The notes: a model not told the origin generated them from the sequence alone. A stretch of DNA of 64,000 nucleotides from Planctomycetaceae bacterium (GCA_012729315.1 JAAYDI010000028.1:62001-126000); one strand, 5' to 3'. Positions 28,672 to 42,181 are shown, counted from the first letter of the stretch. Numbers and translations are program-made.

Positions 28672-30098
28672 CCCCGCGTCATCGTATCCACCACCCGGCC
28701 CTGGGCGTCGCGCAGCTCGATCTGCAACGGCATCTGGCCCCAGGCGTGGGAGGCGCAGCTCAGGCAGGGGTCGTAGCAGCGGATGAGGGCCTCGACGCGG
28801 TTGAGCATCCCTTCCTGCAGCTTCCGGGCCTTGACGTATTTCTGCGCCACCTGCTTGATACCCTTGTTCATCGCCAGGTTGTTGTGGCCGGTGGCGATCA
28901 CCAGGTTCATCCAGGTCATCAATCCGTCGTCGTTGATCCGGTAGTGATGGATGAGCGTACCGCGTGGCGCTTCGGAGATCCCGACGCCGTCGAGCGTATT
29001 GCTGCGGGCCCGCGCGCGGACGAACGTATTGAGGATGGAGGGGTCGTTGAGCAGCCGATCGATGCTTTCGAGGGCGAAGATGATTTCGACCAGCCGGGCA
29101 TAGTGATAGTGGAAGCTGCTGGCCACCGGCTTGGATTCCTGCAGCGTGCGGAACTCGGCCAGCGCCACGTCGGCGAACGGCGTGCCGCAGCTGTCGCAGT
29201 TATTGAGTCGGGCCAGGGGTCCCACCCGGTACATGCCGTTGGGATAACCGCGTGGTTTGTAGTAGGGGAACTTCATGTACGAGAACGGCTCGACCGCCTC
29301 GCCGATAATCGACTCGTATTCGCTCGACGGCACCATATCCTCCACGATCCGCCCGCTGGAGTCCTTGATGCGCAGGAGCCCGTCGTAGTGTTCCAGGCGT
29401 CCCTGGGGCGACACCAGGCTGAGGAACATCGTGGGGAAGTTCCCGAAGTGTTTCGCCTCGTCTTTGAATTTGGGGACCACATCGTCCTTGTAGAACGCGT
29501 ACGTACGCTTGGCGATGTCGAGCCCTTCGTCGACCAGAACAAGCATGCTTTTGCGTTTCTCTTCGGTCAGCGGCTCGCTCACCCCTCCCGGCACGACCCA
29601 GGTGGGATGGACTTTCTTGCCGCCGAGCATTTCGATGATTGTCTGGCCGATCTGCCGGAGCCGGATCCCTTCGCGGGCCAGCTGCGGGAAGCGGAACATG
29701 ACGCCGAAGATGTTACGTTCGGACGGCGGGCAGTCCCAGCCGAGCAGCAGGTCGGGGGACGACAGGTGGAAGAACGACAGCGCGTGCGACTGGATGATCT
29801 GTGCCAGATTCATGATCCGCCGCAGTTCCATGGCGACTTCCGGGATCCGCACGCACAGCAGCGCGTCGCAGGCCTTGGAGGAGGCCAGCAGGTGGCTGAC
29901 CGGACAGATACCGCAGGTGCGCGCGGTCAGCGCCGGCATCTCACGATACGGCCGCCCTTCACAGAACTTCTCGAAGCCGCGGAACTGCGTCAGGTGGAAC
30001 TTGGCGTCGTCCACCTTGCCCGCGTCGTCCAGTTCGATCGTGATCCGCGCGTGACCTTCGATCCGTGTCACCGGTTCGATTGATATCGTCTGACTCAC
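28659..30098 (-). CDS. hoxH: NAD-linked [NiFe] hydrogenase large subunit (HoxH)
   Basis: Carries the Ni-Fe active site of the bidirectional hydrogenase. 479 residues. The proximal ligands are in the L1 motif RTCGICPVSHLLASSKACDA (about residue 62), the distal pair in the L2 motif DPCLSCASHAWGQMPLQIEL near the C-terminus. Maturation cuts after the His of CASH, so the about 28-residue tail AWGQMPLQ... would be removed by the neighbouring protease. The start MSQTISIEPVTRIEGHARIT is family-typical. Gene order hoxY-hoxH and the DPCLSC motif place it in group 3d. The tail ends RGNDG, whose codons are the first part of the 33-bp repeat. Confidence 0.95.
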   Translation of the reverse strand: MSQTISIEPVTRIEGHARITIELDDAGKVDDAKFHLTQFRGFEKFCEGRPYREMPALTARTCGICPVSHLLASSKACDALLCVRIPEVAMELRRIMNLAQIIQSHALSFFHLSSPDLLLGWDCPPSERNIFGVMFRFPQLAREGIRLRQIGQTIIEMLGGKKVHPTWVVPGGVSEPLTEEKRKSMLVLVDEGLDIAKRTYAFYKDDVVPKFKDEAKHFGNFPTMFLSLVSPQGRLEHYDGLLRIKDSSGRIVEDMVPSSEYESIIGEAVEPFSYMKFPYYKPRGYPNGMYRVGPLARLNNCDSCGTPFADVALAEFRTLQESKPVASSFHYHYARLVEIIFALESIDRLLNDPSILNTFVRARARSNTLDGVGISEAPRGTLIHHYRINDDGLMTWMNLVIATGHNNLAMNKGIKQVAQKYVKARKLQEGMLNRVEALIRCYDPCLSCASHAWGQMPLQIELRDAQGRVVDTMTRGNDG

Positions 30099-30197
30099 GG
30101 CAGGTAGTCCTCACATTCCGCCGGACGGGAGCGTCGATACGTCTCCGCAGCGCCAACACGGCGGAGCTCAGGGAAACGCGGCGTGCCCGGCAGGGGC

Positions 30198-30746
30198 TTA
30201 TTTTCCAAAACGGGTAAGGGTCATCGGGTCGGGTGTGCGCCCTTGGATCAGTTCACTCAATACATGCCAGATGACGTCGGCCGGCGGGGGGCATCCTTGG
30301 ACGAACAAGTCCACCTCGACGACCCCGTGGACCGGCTGGACGGTGGGCAGCAGTCGCGGCACGCCGACATTGGGGATCTGCGGGTTCTTCTGGACGTTTT
30401 CATGGTAGGCGCGGTGCAGCACCGCGTCCAACGGGAATAAGTTCCGCATGCCCGGGATGTTGCCGCACACGGCGCAGTCGCCCAGCGAGATCAGGAATTT
30501 GCAGTGTCGGCGGAACTCCTGCGCCTTCTTCAGGTCCTCCTCGCTGCTGACCGACCCCTCCAGGATGCCGACGTCGACAGACTCCGGGAGTTCCTTGGCG
30601 TCGACCAGCGGGGAGTAGATGATGTCAACTTTCTGGGCCAGCGTGAACAGGCGTTCGTCGATGTCGAGGAACGACATGTGGCAGCCGGAGCAGCCGTCGA
30701 GCCACGCGGTGGCGACCGTAATGTGTTGCGTGTCCGTCATTCCCAC
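30198..30746 (-). CDS. hoxY: NAD-linked [NiFe] hydrogenase small subunit (HoxY)
   Basis: Relays electrons from HoxH through a [4Fe-4S] cluster. 182 residues, normal for HoxY. The cluster ligands are seen in [20 protein letters not shown], then [18 protein letters not shown] and [20 protein letters not shown]. The start overlaps the hoxU stop; ATG at 30746 and a second at 30740 are both possible. About 100 bp separate it from hoxH. Confidence 0.94.
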   Translation of the reverse strand: MGMTDTQHITVATAWLDGCSGCHMSFLDIDERLFTLAQKVDIIYSPLVDAKELPESVDVGILEGSVSSEEDLKKAQEFRRHCKFLISLGDCAVCGNIPGMRNLFPLDAVLHRAYHENVQKNPQIPNVGVPRLLPTVQPVHGVVEVDLFVQGCPPPADVIWHVLSELIQGRTPDPMTLTRFGK

Positions 30747-31474
30747 TCAGCCTCCCTCATGCGTGACAAGTAGGGGAGGAAACCGCGGTCTTTTTCCATC
30801 TCCCCGACCGACGTGCCGTGCCGGACCAGCGCTCCGGTGGGACACATCTGAACACACTTGCCGCACCCCGTGCACGACTTGCTCTCACCCCACGGTTTGG
30901 CCAGATCGGTGATCACCTGACAGTTGATGCCGCGCCCCATCGTGTCCCACGTGTGGGCCCCCTCGATTTCGTCGCACGCCCGCACGCACCGCGTGCAGAG
31001 CACACAGCGGTTGTGGTCCAGGCGGAACCAGTCATGCGAGGCGTCGACGTGGTACACGGCGGTCCGGTACGGCACCCGCACATGATCGACACCGCACTCC
31101 TGGGCCAGATTCTGCAGCTCGCAGCGACCGTTGGACACACACACCGCGCACACATGGTTGCGTTCTGCGAAGAGCAGTTCAACAATCATCCGCCGATAGC
31201 GCCGCAGCCGGTCGGTGTCGGTCAGCACCTCCATCCCCTCCTCCACGCGGGTGGAGCAGGCGGCCAGGAGGCGGCTGTCGCCATTGAGTTCAATCAGGCA
31301 CAGGCGGCAGGCGCCCCAGACGCTGAGCCCTTCCACGTAGCAGAGTGAGGGGATACGAATACCGTTCTCCCGCGCCACCTGCAGAATCGTCTCGTCGGAC
31401 CGCGCGCTGACATCGCGGTCGTTGATCTTGAACGTCACCACACGCACTTGCGAGGGTGTAGCGGGTTTCATCAT
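30737..31474 (-). CDS. hoxU: NAD-linked hydrogenase diaphorase subunit (HoxU)
   Basis: Electron-transfer subunit related to the N-terminal part of NuoG. 245 residues from the ATG at 31474, which overlaps the hoxF stop as ATGATGA. Iron-sulfur ligands in order: [2Fe-2S] type in [20 protein letters not shown], the His/Cys cluster in [20 protein letters not shown], and two [4Fe-4S] motifs, [19 protein letters not shown] and [20 protein letters not shown]. Longer upstream codons lie inside hoxF. It links the flavin subunit HoxF to HoxY. Confidence 0.95.
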   Translation of the reverse strand: MMKPATPSQVRVVTFKINDRDVSARSDETILQVARENGIRIPSLCYVEGLSVWGACRLCLIELNGDSRLLAACSTRVEEGMEVLTDTDRLRRYRRMIVELLFAERNHVCAVCVSNGRCELQNLAQECGVDHVRVPYRTAVYHVDASHDWFRLDHNRCVLCTRCVRACDEIEGAHTWDTMGRGINCQVITDLAKPWGESKSCTGCGKCVQMCPTGALVRHGTSVGEMEKDRGFLPYLSRMREAEWE

Positions 31475-33144
31475 GAGGTAGTCTCCTGGGACTCGGCCGG
31501 CGGCGTGGCCGATCGTTCGCTCGCCGGCGGTCCTCCGTCCGGCAGCGCGTGTTCCTGCAGTTTCGCCACATACTCCATGCGGAAATGTTGCAGCGTGCTG
31601 AGCACCGGGTTGGGGGCCGTCTGCCCCAGCCCACACAGACTCATTGCCCGCACCACTTCGCACAGTTCTTCCAGCAGCGCCAGGTCTTTGACCGAGCCGT
31701 GTCCTTGCGCAATCTTGTCCAGCAGCGCGTGCATCTGATGTGTGCCGGCGCGGCAGGGCACGCACTTGCCGCACGACTCGTCCATGCAGAATTCCATGAA
31801 GTATCGGGCCACGTCGACCATGGATGACGTCTGGTCCATGACGATCATGCCCCCCGAACCCATGATCGAGCCGGCCTGCCGCAACGTGTCATAGTCGACC
31901 GGCAGGTCCAGGAACTCTTCCGGCAGGCAGCCCCCGGAGGGCCCCCCCGTCTGCACCGCCTTGAACTGGCTCCCTTCCGGCACCCCGCCGCCGATCGTGA
32001 ACACGATGTCACGCAGCGTGATACCCATCGGGACTTCGATCAGCCCGGTGTTGCGGATGCGGCCGGCCAGCGCAAAGACCTTGGTGCCTTTGGATTTCTC
32101 GGTGCCGATGGAGGCGAACCAGGCGCCGCCGCGGCGGATGATGGGGGGGATATTTGCAAACGTCTCGACGTTGTTGATCAGCGTCGAATAGCCCCACAAG
32201 CCCGACTGTGCCGGATAGGGGGGGCGCGGACGCGGCTGACCCCGCCTGCCTTCGATCGAAGCCATCAGGGCGGTCTCTTCCCCGCAGACAAAGGCGCCGG
32301 CACCAAGCCGGATTTCGATGTCGAAGCTAAATCGCGTCTCGCAGATATTCTGCCCGAGGAAACCCTGTTTCGTCGCGTCCCGGATGGCTTTCGTCAGCCG
32401 CTCGACAGCCAGCGGATACTCGGCCCGCACGTAGATGAAGCCGTGCGCTGCCCCCACCGCGTAACCGGCCAGCACCATGCCTTCGATCACCCGGTGCGGG
32501 TCCGACTCGAGCACCGCCCGGTCCATGAACGCGCCCGGGTCCCCTTCGTCACCATTGCAGACGACGAATTTGTCGCCTCCCGGCATCTTGGAGACGGTCG
32601 ACCACTTGAGCCCTGCCGGATAGCCGCCACCGCCACGCCCCCGTAAGCCGCTGACATCTACCTCCCGCAGTACTTCGGCCGGCGTCATCTCGGTCACTGC
32701 ATGAACCAGCGCCCGGTAGCCGTCCGCCGCGATGTATTCCTTGATTTGCTCCGGATCGATCACGCCGGAGTTCTCCAGCACGATCTTGTGCTGGCTGGTG
32801 AAGAACGGCATGTCGGACGGACATCGCAGTCGCTCGACCGGTGCCCCCCCTAGGCTGTCCACCACTTCCTGCGCGTCGGCCTCCGTCACCTGCTGGTACA
32901 TCACGGGCGCCTGGCCGCGCGAGGTCACCTCCACCAGCGGGCCAGCGGCACAGAGCCCCATGCAGCCTACTCCCTTGACGCACACATGCTCCGACTCGGC
33001 CGTCTTCTCACTGAGCGCGTCGAACACGACCTTAGCGCCCGACGACTGACAGCCGGCCGCCATGCACACCCGCACACAGTGGTCACAGTGCTGCTGGGAT
33101 TCCTGGATTTCCGCCGCAAGTTCTGACAGTTCTTCAAGTTGCAT
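31471..33144 (-). CDS. hoxF: NAD-linked hydrogenase flavin subunit (HoxF)
   Basis: FMN and NAD(H)-binding diaphorase subunit, homologous to NuoF with a thioredoxin-like [2Fe-2S] domain at the front. 557 residues. Residues 20-80 hold the cluster cysteines ([35 protein letters not shown]). The NADH/FMN region is [18 protein letters not shown] (about 165) and [20 protein letters not shown]. The C-terminal [4Fe-4S] motif is [15 protein letters not shown] (about 455). It starts inside the last 11 bases of hoxE and overlaps hoxU by four bases, so translation of the operon is tightly coupled. Confidence 0.96.
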   Translation of the reverse strand: MQLEELSELAAEIQESQQHCDHCVRVCMAAGCQSSGAKVVFDALSEKTAESEHVCVKGVGCMGLCAAGPLVEVTSRGQAPVMYQQVTEADAQEVVDSLGGAPVERLRCPSDMPFFTSQHKIVLENSGVIDPEQIKEYIAADGYRALVHAVTEMTPAEVLREVDVSGLRGRGGGGYPAGLKWSTVSKMPGGDKFVVCNGDEGDPGAFMDRAVLESDPHRVIEGMVLAGYAVGAAHGFIYVRAEYPLAVERLTKAIRDATKQGFLGQNICETRFSFDIEIRLGAGAFVCGEETALMASIEGRRGQPRPRPPYPAQSGLWGYSTLINNVETFANIPPIIRRGGAWFASIGTEKSKGTKVFALAGRIRNTGLIEVPMGITLRDIVFTIGGGVPEGSQFKAVQTGGPSGGCLPEEFLDLPVDYDTLRQAGSIMGSGGMIVMDQTSSMVDVARYFMEFCMDESCGKCVPCRAGTHQMHALLDKIAQGHGSVKDLALLEELCEVVRAMSLCGLGQTAPNPVLSTLQHFRMEYVAKLQEHALPDGGPPASERSATPPAESQETTS

Positions 33145-33640
33145 CGTGTATCACCTTCTCGATCCGGGCCAATAACTGATCGACCGTCAGGTTTCCCAGC
33201 ACTTCGCCGTCTACCACGGCGGCTGGGGCCAGACCACACGCGCCGATGCAACGTGCGCCTACAGCGGACAGTTCCAGATCGGGAGTCGTCTGACCCAGCT
33301 CGATACCGTATTTCTGCCGCAATCCATCGACCAGTTCCCGGGCGCCCTTGATATAACAGGCCGTGCCGGTGCAGATCACGCAGGTGTGTTTGCCCTGCGG
33401 TTTGAGCGAGAACAGATGGTAGAACGTCGCCACCCCGTAGACTTTGCTCAACGGCAGCCCGAGCGATTCGGCAACGAAATTCATGGCCGGCTCATCGAGA
33501 TACCCGAACAGTCCCTGAACCCGGTGCAGCGTCTCAATCAAGGCGTGACTGGCGTAACCGCTGCGCCGCATCGTCACCTCAACCATCTTCCAGCGTTTAT
33601 CATCATCTGGAGGCGCCGGCTTGGCGAGTTGAAGTGTCAT
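33134..33640 (-). CDS. hoxE: NAD-linked hydrogenase subunit (HoxE)
   Basis: NuoE-like thioredoxin-fold [2Fe-2S] protein of the bidirectional hydrogenase. 168 residues from the ATG at 33640, which has AGGAG at a suitable distance; in-frame codons upstream give a long basic tail unlike the family. The cluster ligands are in [18 protein letters not shown] and [20 protein letters not shown]. The N-terminal helix set reads [20 protein letters not shown]. First gene of the operon hoxE-F-U-Y-H-(W). Confidence 0.93.
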   Translation of the reverse strand: MTLQLAKPAPPDDDKRWKMVEVTMRRSGYASHALIETLHRVQGLFGYLDEPAMNFVAESLGLPLSKVYGVATFYHLFSLKPQGKHTCVICTGTACYIKGARELVDGLRQKYGIELGQTTPDLELSAVGARCIGACGLAPAAVVDGEVLGNLTVDQLLARIEKVIHDAT

Positions 33641-34292
33641 GGCAAAGACTCCTGGCATACCTGCCGAAAGGGGCGAAAGAGAATTGTGCGCCGCTTGAAA
33701 AGAGGTGGTAATCCGTTCAGCGCAGGATGGTACATCAATTGCGACTTCTAGGGAATCCCTGCGTGCGTTCGGCCATTCGGCCGCCCGGCGGTCCAAGTCG
33801 GGACCGGCCAGATGAGCGGCCGGCAGAAAACGAACCCAGGCCTGCGAAAAATCAGCCCGAAATAACGAAAAATCGGCCTGTCTGGTTCTCCGCCGCGCCG
33901 CATTGTGCCGGCCGCGAGCCGGTGCCTGCGGCCCGTGCGGCGGCCGATCTTTCACCCCCCGCTTACACGGCGGACATTTTCGTTAGAATGAGCGTCTGCC
34001 GTGTCGCTGCCTGGTCGCCCAACGCTGGGCGGCGCACGCAGTGAGAGCGAGAGTCAAGGTCGCGCTGAGCTGTCACGCTGCGCTGTCACGCGAGTCGCGC
34101 GCAAGTCTCTGGCACGTGGGAATCGTTCGCGTGGTGTGCATCTGCGCACAGCATGGCAACGTGCCGCATGCAGGGTACGCGGTGGGCAACAACAGTCGTC
34201 CGCGACGTGGTCGCGGTAGTTTCCCGTGCGGGGCTGATCCACCGATGCGGGTGGGGAGCACGTGCGGTCTGGCAGTAATAAAGGAGCGAGTG
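33641..34292. other. Divergent control region hoxE / nifJ
   Basis: 652 bp between hydrogenase and PFOR genes. No gene is supported; all ORFs here lack family features. A direct repeat CGAAAAATC occurs twice near 33846 and 33867. TAGAAT at 33984-33989 could be a -10 element for nifJ, but no good -35 is at the right distance. I saw no clear Rex or FNR palindrome. AAGGAG at 34281-34286 is the nifJ ribosome site. Confidence 0.5.
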
Positions 34293-37870
<3,578 letters not shown>

Positions 37871-37874
<4 letters not shown>

Positions 37875-38884
37875 GCATTGATCTGTCAACCAAGTATCTG
37901 GGGCTCCAGCTGAAAAACCCGCTGGTAGTCGCAGCCTGTCCCCTGTGCGGCGAAGTCGACAGCCTCCGCCGCCTGGAAGAAGCCGGCGCCGCCGCGGCCG
38001 TCCTCCCGTCGCTGTTCGAGGAACAGATCGAACACGAGGAACAGGAGGTGAACAAGCTGTATGAATTCCAGACGGAATCATACGCGGAATCGCTGACGCA
38101 CTTCCCCGAACTCAATAACTACAACACGGGGACTAAAGAGTATCTCGATCTGATCGAGGCGGCCAAGAAGCAGGTCAAGATGCCGATCATCGGCAGCCTC
38201 AACGGCGCCTCGGTCGGCGGCTGGACCGGCTACGCCAAGTCGATGCAGGACGCCGGCGTGGATGCGATGGAGCTGAACATCTACTTCATCCCCACCGACC
38301 CGCAGCAGTCCTCCTGCAAGGTGGAGGACCAGTACGTGGAGCTGGTCGCCGCGGTGAAGGAGTCCATCGCCGTCCCGCTGACGGTCAAGCTGGGCCCCTA
38401 CTTCACCTCCGTTCCGGACGTCGTCCGCCGCGTGGCAGAGGCCGGCGCCGATGGCCTGGTGCTGTTCAACCGGTTCCTCGAACCGGATATCGACCTCGAG
38501 GCGCTGCAGGTGGCGCCGAACCTGGTGCTCAGCAGCCGGCACGAACTGCGGTTGGCCCTGCGCTGGATCGCGATTGTCCGCGACCAGACCAAGCTGTCGC
38601 TGGCCGCTGCCGGCGGCGTCCACTTCGCGGACGACGTGATCAAAGCCCTGCTGGCCGGGGCCGACGTCGTGCAGATGGCGACCGCCCTGCTCCGCTACGG
38701 ACCGCCCCACCTCAGCAAGCTGCTCGAAGAGATCGAGCGCTGGCTCACCGAGCACGAGTACGCGTCGGTCAGTCAGATGAAGGGCAGCCTGAGCCGCGGG
38801 AACAGCCCCGACCCGAGCGCCTTTGAACGCGCCAACTATATGAAGGCACTCACGTCGTTCACCAGCGAGTTCCCATCGGCGTAA
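37871..38884 (+). CDS. Dihydroorotate dehydrogenase-like protein
   Basis: FMN-binding TIM-barrel protein, 337 residues, of the dihydroorotate dehydrogenase-like group that is often encoded beside PFOR. It starts MSIDLSTKYLGLQLKNPLVV and continues AACPLCGEVDSLRRLEEAGA. Barrel landmarks: MPIIGSLNGASVGGWTGYAK, AMELNIYFIPTDPQQSSC, PLTVKLGPYFTSVPDVVRRV, LVLFNRFLEPDIDLEAL, LAAAGGVHFADDVIKALLAG, and GADVVQMATALLRYGPPHLS. The start codon overlaps the nifJ stop (ATGA), so the two are translated together. Whether it is a true pyrimidine enzyme or an electron-transfer partner of PFOR is open. Confidence 0.85.
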
Positions 38885-38999
38885 CGCCGCGGCAGCGTTG
38901 AAATCCGCGGTGGCCACCAGCTGGGCCGGTGGCCACCCGATGGATGCGGTTACCGGACGGACGGCCGATGGACAGTACCGGCCATGGCCGGCGCCAGCT

Positions 39000-39022
39000 C
39001 GGCAGGTCGCTCGGACCTGCCG
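39000..39022. terminator. Hairpin between convergent DHOD-like and PFK genes
   Basis: Perfect 9-bp inverted repeat (CGGCAGGTC / GACCTGCCG) with a 5-base loop. It lies between two convergent genes, so it may serve both strands. There is no T-tract on either side, so the call is tentative. Confidence 0.4.
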
Positions 39023-39033
39023 CTGTCCGATCC

Positions 39034-39064
39034 GTACAGCTCCCGTACAGCTCCCCTACAGCTC
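39034..39064. repeat. 11-bp tandem repeat over the PFK stop codon
   Basis: Unit GTACAGCTCCC at 39034-39044 and 39045-39055, with a third diverged copy to 39064. The minus-strand stop codon of the PFK gene (39056-39058) lies in the third unit. Confidence 0.85.
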
Positions 39065-40381
39065 GTTGATATACGTCTCGAGGAACCGGGCCAGCTGGTG
39101 GAAGTCCGAGTTCGGCTTGACGTAGCGGACGATCGTCACCAGCGTCTCGGGATTCACCAGTTCGTGGAACGGCACGTAGTGCAGGTCCAGCTGTCCGGAA
39201 ACGGACACCATGACGGCATTGAGCTGTTCTTCCACCAGAGCGCGGTAAGAGCCGACCCCGAGCTGGCTGCCGAGCATCACGTCGTATGCCTGCGGGCGGG
39301 CACAGCGCGCTTCGTAGCCCAGTTGCAACCCCTTGACCCGCCGCTTCTTCCCGGTCTGCCGCGTGTATTCCTCGGAAACCAGCTTGCTGAAGAGCTCGCA
39401 CAGATTGATGGAACTGATCGAGATGTGCCCATGCTCGTCGCGCGAGACGCCCTTCAGGTAGCTTATCGGCAGGTACTCGGAGAGCCCCTCGGCCAGCACC
39501 ACCACGCCGTATTCCTTCCGCTCCACGTCCTCGCGGACGCGCATCGTCGCCACGATGCGTTTGACCGTTTCGTCGATGTTCATCACCGCGCGTTTGGTCT
39601 TCGCACCGGTCGCAGGGTCCACGACCTCCTCTTCATCACGATACTTCCCGGTAATGTCTTCGACGCTGATCACCAAGCTCGCCTCGCCAGCGATGGCCGC
39701 CCCGTACGCGATCCACCCGGCGCTGCGCCCCATCGTCTCCGTCAGGAAGTAGCTGCGCGTCGATTCGGCGTCGGCCAGCAGGTTGCGGATCTCCGTCGCC
39801 AGAATCTCCACTGCCGTGAAATACCCGAACGTGAAGTCGATCCCCATGTAGTCGTTGTCAATCGTCTTGGGGACGTGCACCACCGGAATCTTCTTGCTGC
39901 CCGGCGGCAGACATTCCTGGAACAACTGGAACTTGTTGGCCGTCTTGAGCGTGTCGTCGCCGCCAATCGAGATCAGAGCGTCCACGCCGAGCGAGCACAG
40001 CGCGTCGTACACCGTCTTGAGCTGCGCCGTCTTCTTCGGGTCGGCCAGGTCCGCCTTGCATGTCACCAGCTTGCCCGGGTTCGTGCGGGCCGTGCCGATC
40101 ATGATCCCCTGGCTGTTGCGTGTGCGCTTCAGACGCGCGTGATCCAGTATGACGTAGTCCCGCCCCTCCACCATCGGATGGTCCGGACCGTATTCGACCA
40201 GATTCGAGTAACCATAGCAGACGCCGATCACTTCAATGTCATTGCGGATGAACGACACAGCGGAGGTCGAAATCACGGCGTTGGCGGCCGGTGCCGGCCC
40301 CCCCGCAAACAGAATCGCGACCCGGCGGAAATTGTGCTGTACTTTCTTCGGGCGTGACAACGTAGTCGTATTGACGGGCAT
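39056..40381 (-). CDS. pfp: 6-phosphofructokinase, probably pyrophosphate-dependent
   Basis: Phosphorylates fructose 6-phosphate; reversible if PPi-linked. 441 residues from the ATG at 40381 (MPVNTTTLSRPKKVQHNFRR). Family signatures: AILFAGGPAPAANAVISTSA, ISIGGDDTLKTANKFQLF, VPKTIDNDYMGIDFTFGYFT, ETMGRSAGWIAYGAAIAGEA, and GYEARCARPQAYDVMLGSQL. The donor-site motif is GGDD rather than GGDG, and the later lysine in PKTIDND is present; both are the residues of PPi-dependent enzymes. This fits the ATP-sparing glycolysis expected beside PFOR and hydrogenase. It is convergent with the DHOD-like gene. Confidence 0.88.
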   Translation of the reverse strand: MPVNTTTLSRPKKVQHNFRRVAILFAGGPAPAANAVISTSAVSFIRNDIEVIGVCYGYSNLVEYGPDHPMVEGRDYVILDHARLKRTRNSQGIMIGTARTNPGKLVTCKADLADPKKTAQLKTVYDALCSLGVDALISIGGDDTLKTANKFQLFQECLPPGSKKIPVVHVPKTIDNDYMGIDFTFGYFTAVEILATEIRNLLADAESTRSYFLTETMGRSAGWIAYGAAIAGEASLVISVEDITGKYRDEEEVVDPATGAKTKRAVMNIDETVKRIVATMRVREDVERKEYGVVVLAEGLSEYLPISYLKGVSRDEHGHISISSINLCELFSKLVSEEYTRQTGKKRRVKGLQLGYEARCARPQAYDVMLGSQLGVGSYRALVEEQLNAVMVSVSGQLDLHYVPFHELVNPETLVTIVRYVKPNSDFHQLARFLETYINEL

Positions 40382-40705
40382 GTTCGCTTTCTCCTTCTCG
40401 CCCCGGCCCGCACACAGCGTGCGAGACTTCAGGGCAGAGTATAAGGGGTCAGGCTCTCCATTTCGAGGCCGGATGATCAATCAGACCCCACAGGCGAAGG
40501 AGGTGGGACGCTCACGCACTACCCCTGCCTTACAGCCGTGTGAAGCGCCGCATCCCAGGCCCCAGCCGTCGTCCCCGTGCGGCGGCAACCCGCTCAGCCA
40601 GGCGCGCGCTACATCGTGCACATCAAATCGTGCACATCCGGCGCGCCGTGCACCCCGGGCGCACCGTACCGCCGCCGTGGACCGGCCCGCTGCCTGCCAT
40701 GCCCG
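40382..40705. other. Intergenic region upstream of the PFK gene
   Basis: 324 bp between two minus-strand genes. It must hold the PFK promoter. ORFs crossing it have no recognisable features and I see no repeat or terminator. Confidence 0.45.
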
Positions 40706-41395
40706 TCAGTCCGCACACAGCCAACGGTAGATCCAGAGCGGATTGCCACACACGGGACACTGTTCCCCGTTGTCCAGCGGGCGCCCATGGCAATCGTGAC
40801 AGTCGCCGATGGCAGGCAGCCAGAACATCTGCCGATTGCGCAGCTCCGACGCATCCAGGTGCTGGCCAAAGGCAACGGCCGCCACGATCCGTACCGACAG
40901 CGGAAACAGGCGATACAAGATCAGCGGCGCGTGACGCGCCTCGGGAAACACCGTCTCCAGATGCCGGGAGAACTCCAGCCGCTGCTCGTCTTCAGACATC
41001 GCCCCGTACTGACGGATGCGCCGTCGCCAACGGGAATCCTGCAAGTCGTCGCCCAGTCGCAACTCAGCCAGCCACTTGACGAACCACCTGGTGTCGCCGC
41101 GCAGATACCCACGTTCCTGAATCAACTGCACGGCAACCACGATCTGATGCGCCTCGATCTCGCACTTGGCGATCCGCTCGCTCGCTTTCATGCTCAACGG
41201 CAGCAGCATCGAGTCGTGACCATAATTGGCTCCAACATCCTCGTGAATACGTTGGAACAGCAGGTTCCGCAGCATGTTGAGCCCGTACACCAAGCTGTGC
41301 GTCACCTGCTCGGCCGCCAGCGCCGGTTCCTGCTCCTGCAACGCCACGGCTGCTGCTTCGCGCCGCGCCACACACTCCTTCAGGTGCTTCTCCAT
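40706..41395 (-). CDS. Hypothetical protein with C-terminal zinc ribbon
   Basis: 229 residues from the ATG at 41395, preceded by AAGGAGGTG at ideal spacing. The first about 150 residues are helical and soluble (EKHLKECVARREAAAVALQE, VTHSLVYGLNMLRNLLFQRI, KASERIAKCEIEAHQIVVAV). The C-terminus has a four-cysteine ribbon in GDCHDCHGRPLDNGEQCPVC followed by GNPLWIYRWLCAD. I do not recognise the family. Neighbours (PFK on one side, an acyl carrier protein on the other strand) give no clear job. The strong ribosome site and intact reading frame argue it is real. Confidence 0.7.
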   Translation of the reverse strand: MEKHLKECVARREAAAVALQEQEPALAAEQVTHSLVYGLNMLRNLLFQRIHEDVGANYGHDSMLLPLSMKASERIAKCEIEAHQIVVAVQLIQERGYLRGDTRWFVKWLAELRLGDDLQDSRWRRRIRQYGAMSEDEQRLEFSRHLETVFPEARHAPLILYRLFPLSVRIVAAVAFGQHLDASELRNRQMFWLPAIGDCHDCHGRPLDNGEQCPVCGNPLWIYRWLCAD

Positions 41396-41760
41396 GCGAC
41401 ACCTCCTTCCGCGACACCTCCCTCCCCTGCCATGTGCCCCGTGCCGGGACACTGCTGCGCGCAGCACCCACCGGCACCCGCTGCCCGTAGCATACACCAG
41501 CCGCGACCGACAATTCCATAGCCAGAACGGCCTGTATTGGTTGGGCCGAAGGGAACAACTCTGAAGTCAATGTCTAAATGTCCAAATGTCTATAAATGTC
41601 TAAATGTCTAATGGGCTCCAATGTCTCATGGATGGAGTGGCCGTTACTCTCCACATATTGATAAACTGGGTAAAGTGTCCGCGAGTCCGGCTGGCTGCGG
41701 TTCCGATAGACATCTGCAGCGTGCCCAGAAACGAACCGGCCGCAGGAGGTGGACAGAAAA
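41396..41760. other. Divergent intergenic region upstream of the acyl carrier protein
   Basis: 365 bp, holding the repeat at 41569-41610 and the ribosome site AGGAGGT just before the acyl carrier protein start. No gene seen. Confidence 0.5.
41569..41610. repeat. Degenerate AAATGTCT repeat
   Basis: Five near-identical copies of AAATGTCT, with short irregular linkers, run through 41569-41610, and a further ATGTCTC sits at about 41621. The stretch is AT-rich against a GC-rich background. Confidence 0.8.
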
Positions 41761-42000
41761 ATGGTTTCCGTTGAGCACACACTGCTGGACCTGATCCAGG
41801 CCAAGACGGGAGTTCGCCCACAGCGTGCCGATACGTTCGAGTCGCTGCCGATCGATTCGCTGGCCATGGCCGAATTGACAGTCGAGATCGAAAACGTGTT
41901 CGGGATTCGCGTCGGCGAGGATGTCATGGACGTGACCAGCATTGCCGAACTGATCGCGTATATCGAGCGGCAGATGGCAGCCTGCGACAAGACTTCCTGA
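41761..42000 (+). CDS. Acyl carrier protein-like protein
   Basis: Small helical carrier, 79 residues from the ATG at 41761 with AGGAGGT ten bases before it; a GTG at 41749 overlaps that ribosome site and was rejected. The phosphopantetheine serine is in LPIDSLAMAELTVEIENVFG, at about residue 33, matching the D-S-L of acyl carrier proteins. The last helix is IAELIAYIERQ. It is not beside fatty-acid synthesis genes, so it may serve another pathway; it differs from the canonical GADSLDTVEL and is likely a paralogue of AcpP. Confidence 0.85.
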   Translation: MVSVEHTLLDLIQAKTGVRPQRADTFESLPIDSLAMAELTVEIENVFGIRVGEDVMDVTSIAELIAYIERQMAACDKTS

Positions 42001-42181
42001 TCCGCCCCTTTCCGGGCGTCCCAGCACAGCCGCCCTCCCGATCCTGGTAAGCTGGCGAGCCTGCGCCGGCCAGCTAAACCTTATCGCATTTACGAGAAAT
42101 GCTGTGGGCTCCGATATTCCGCGTCGAAGCTATTTATGCGGCGGATAGTCCGTCCGGAACTACTATCGAAGCGAGACCGGC

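Noticed and set aside
28581-30083. 500-codon plus-strand ORF starting in the 33-bp repeat
   Set aside because: Antisense to hoxH; start lies in the repeat and no domain is seen.
33641-34292. A gene between hoxE and nifJ
   Set aside because: In-frame extensions of both neighbours cover parts of it, but with no ribosome site or conservation. Better read as a control region.
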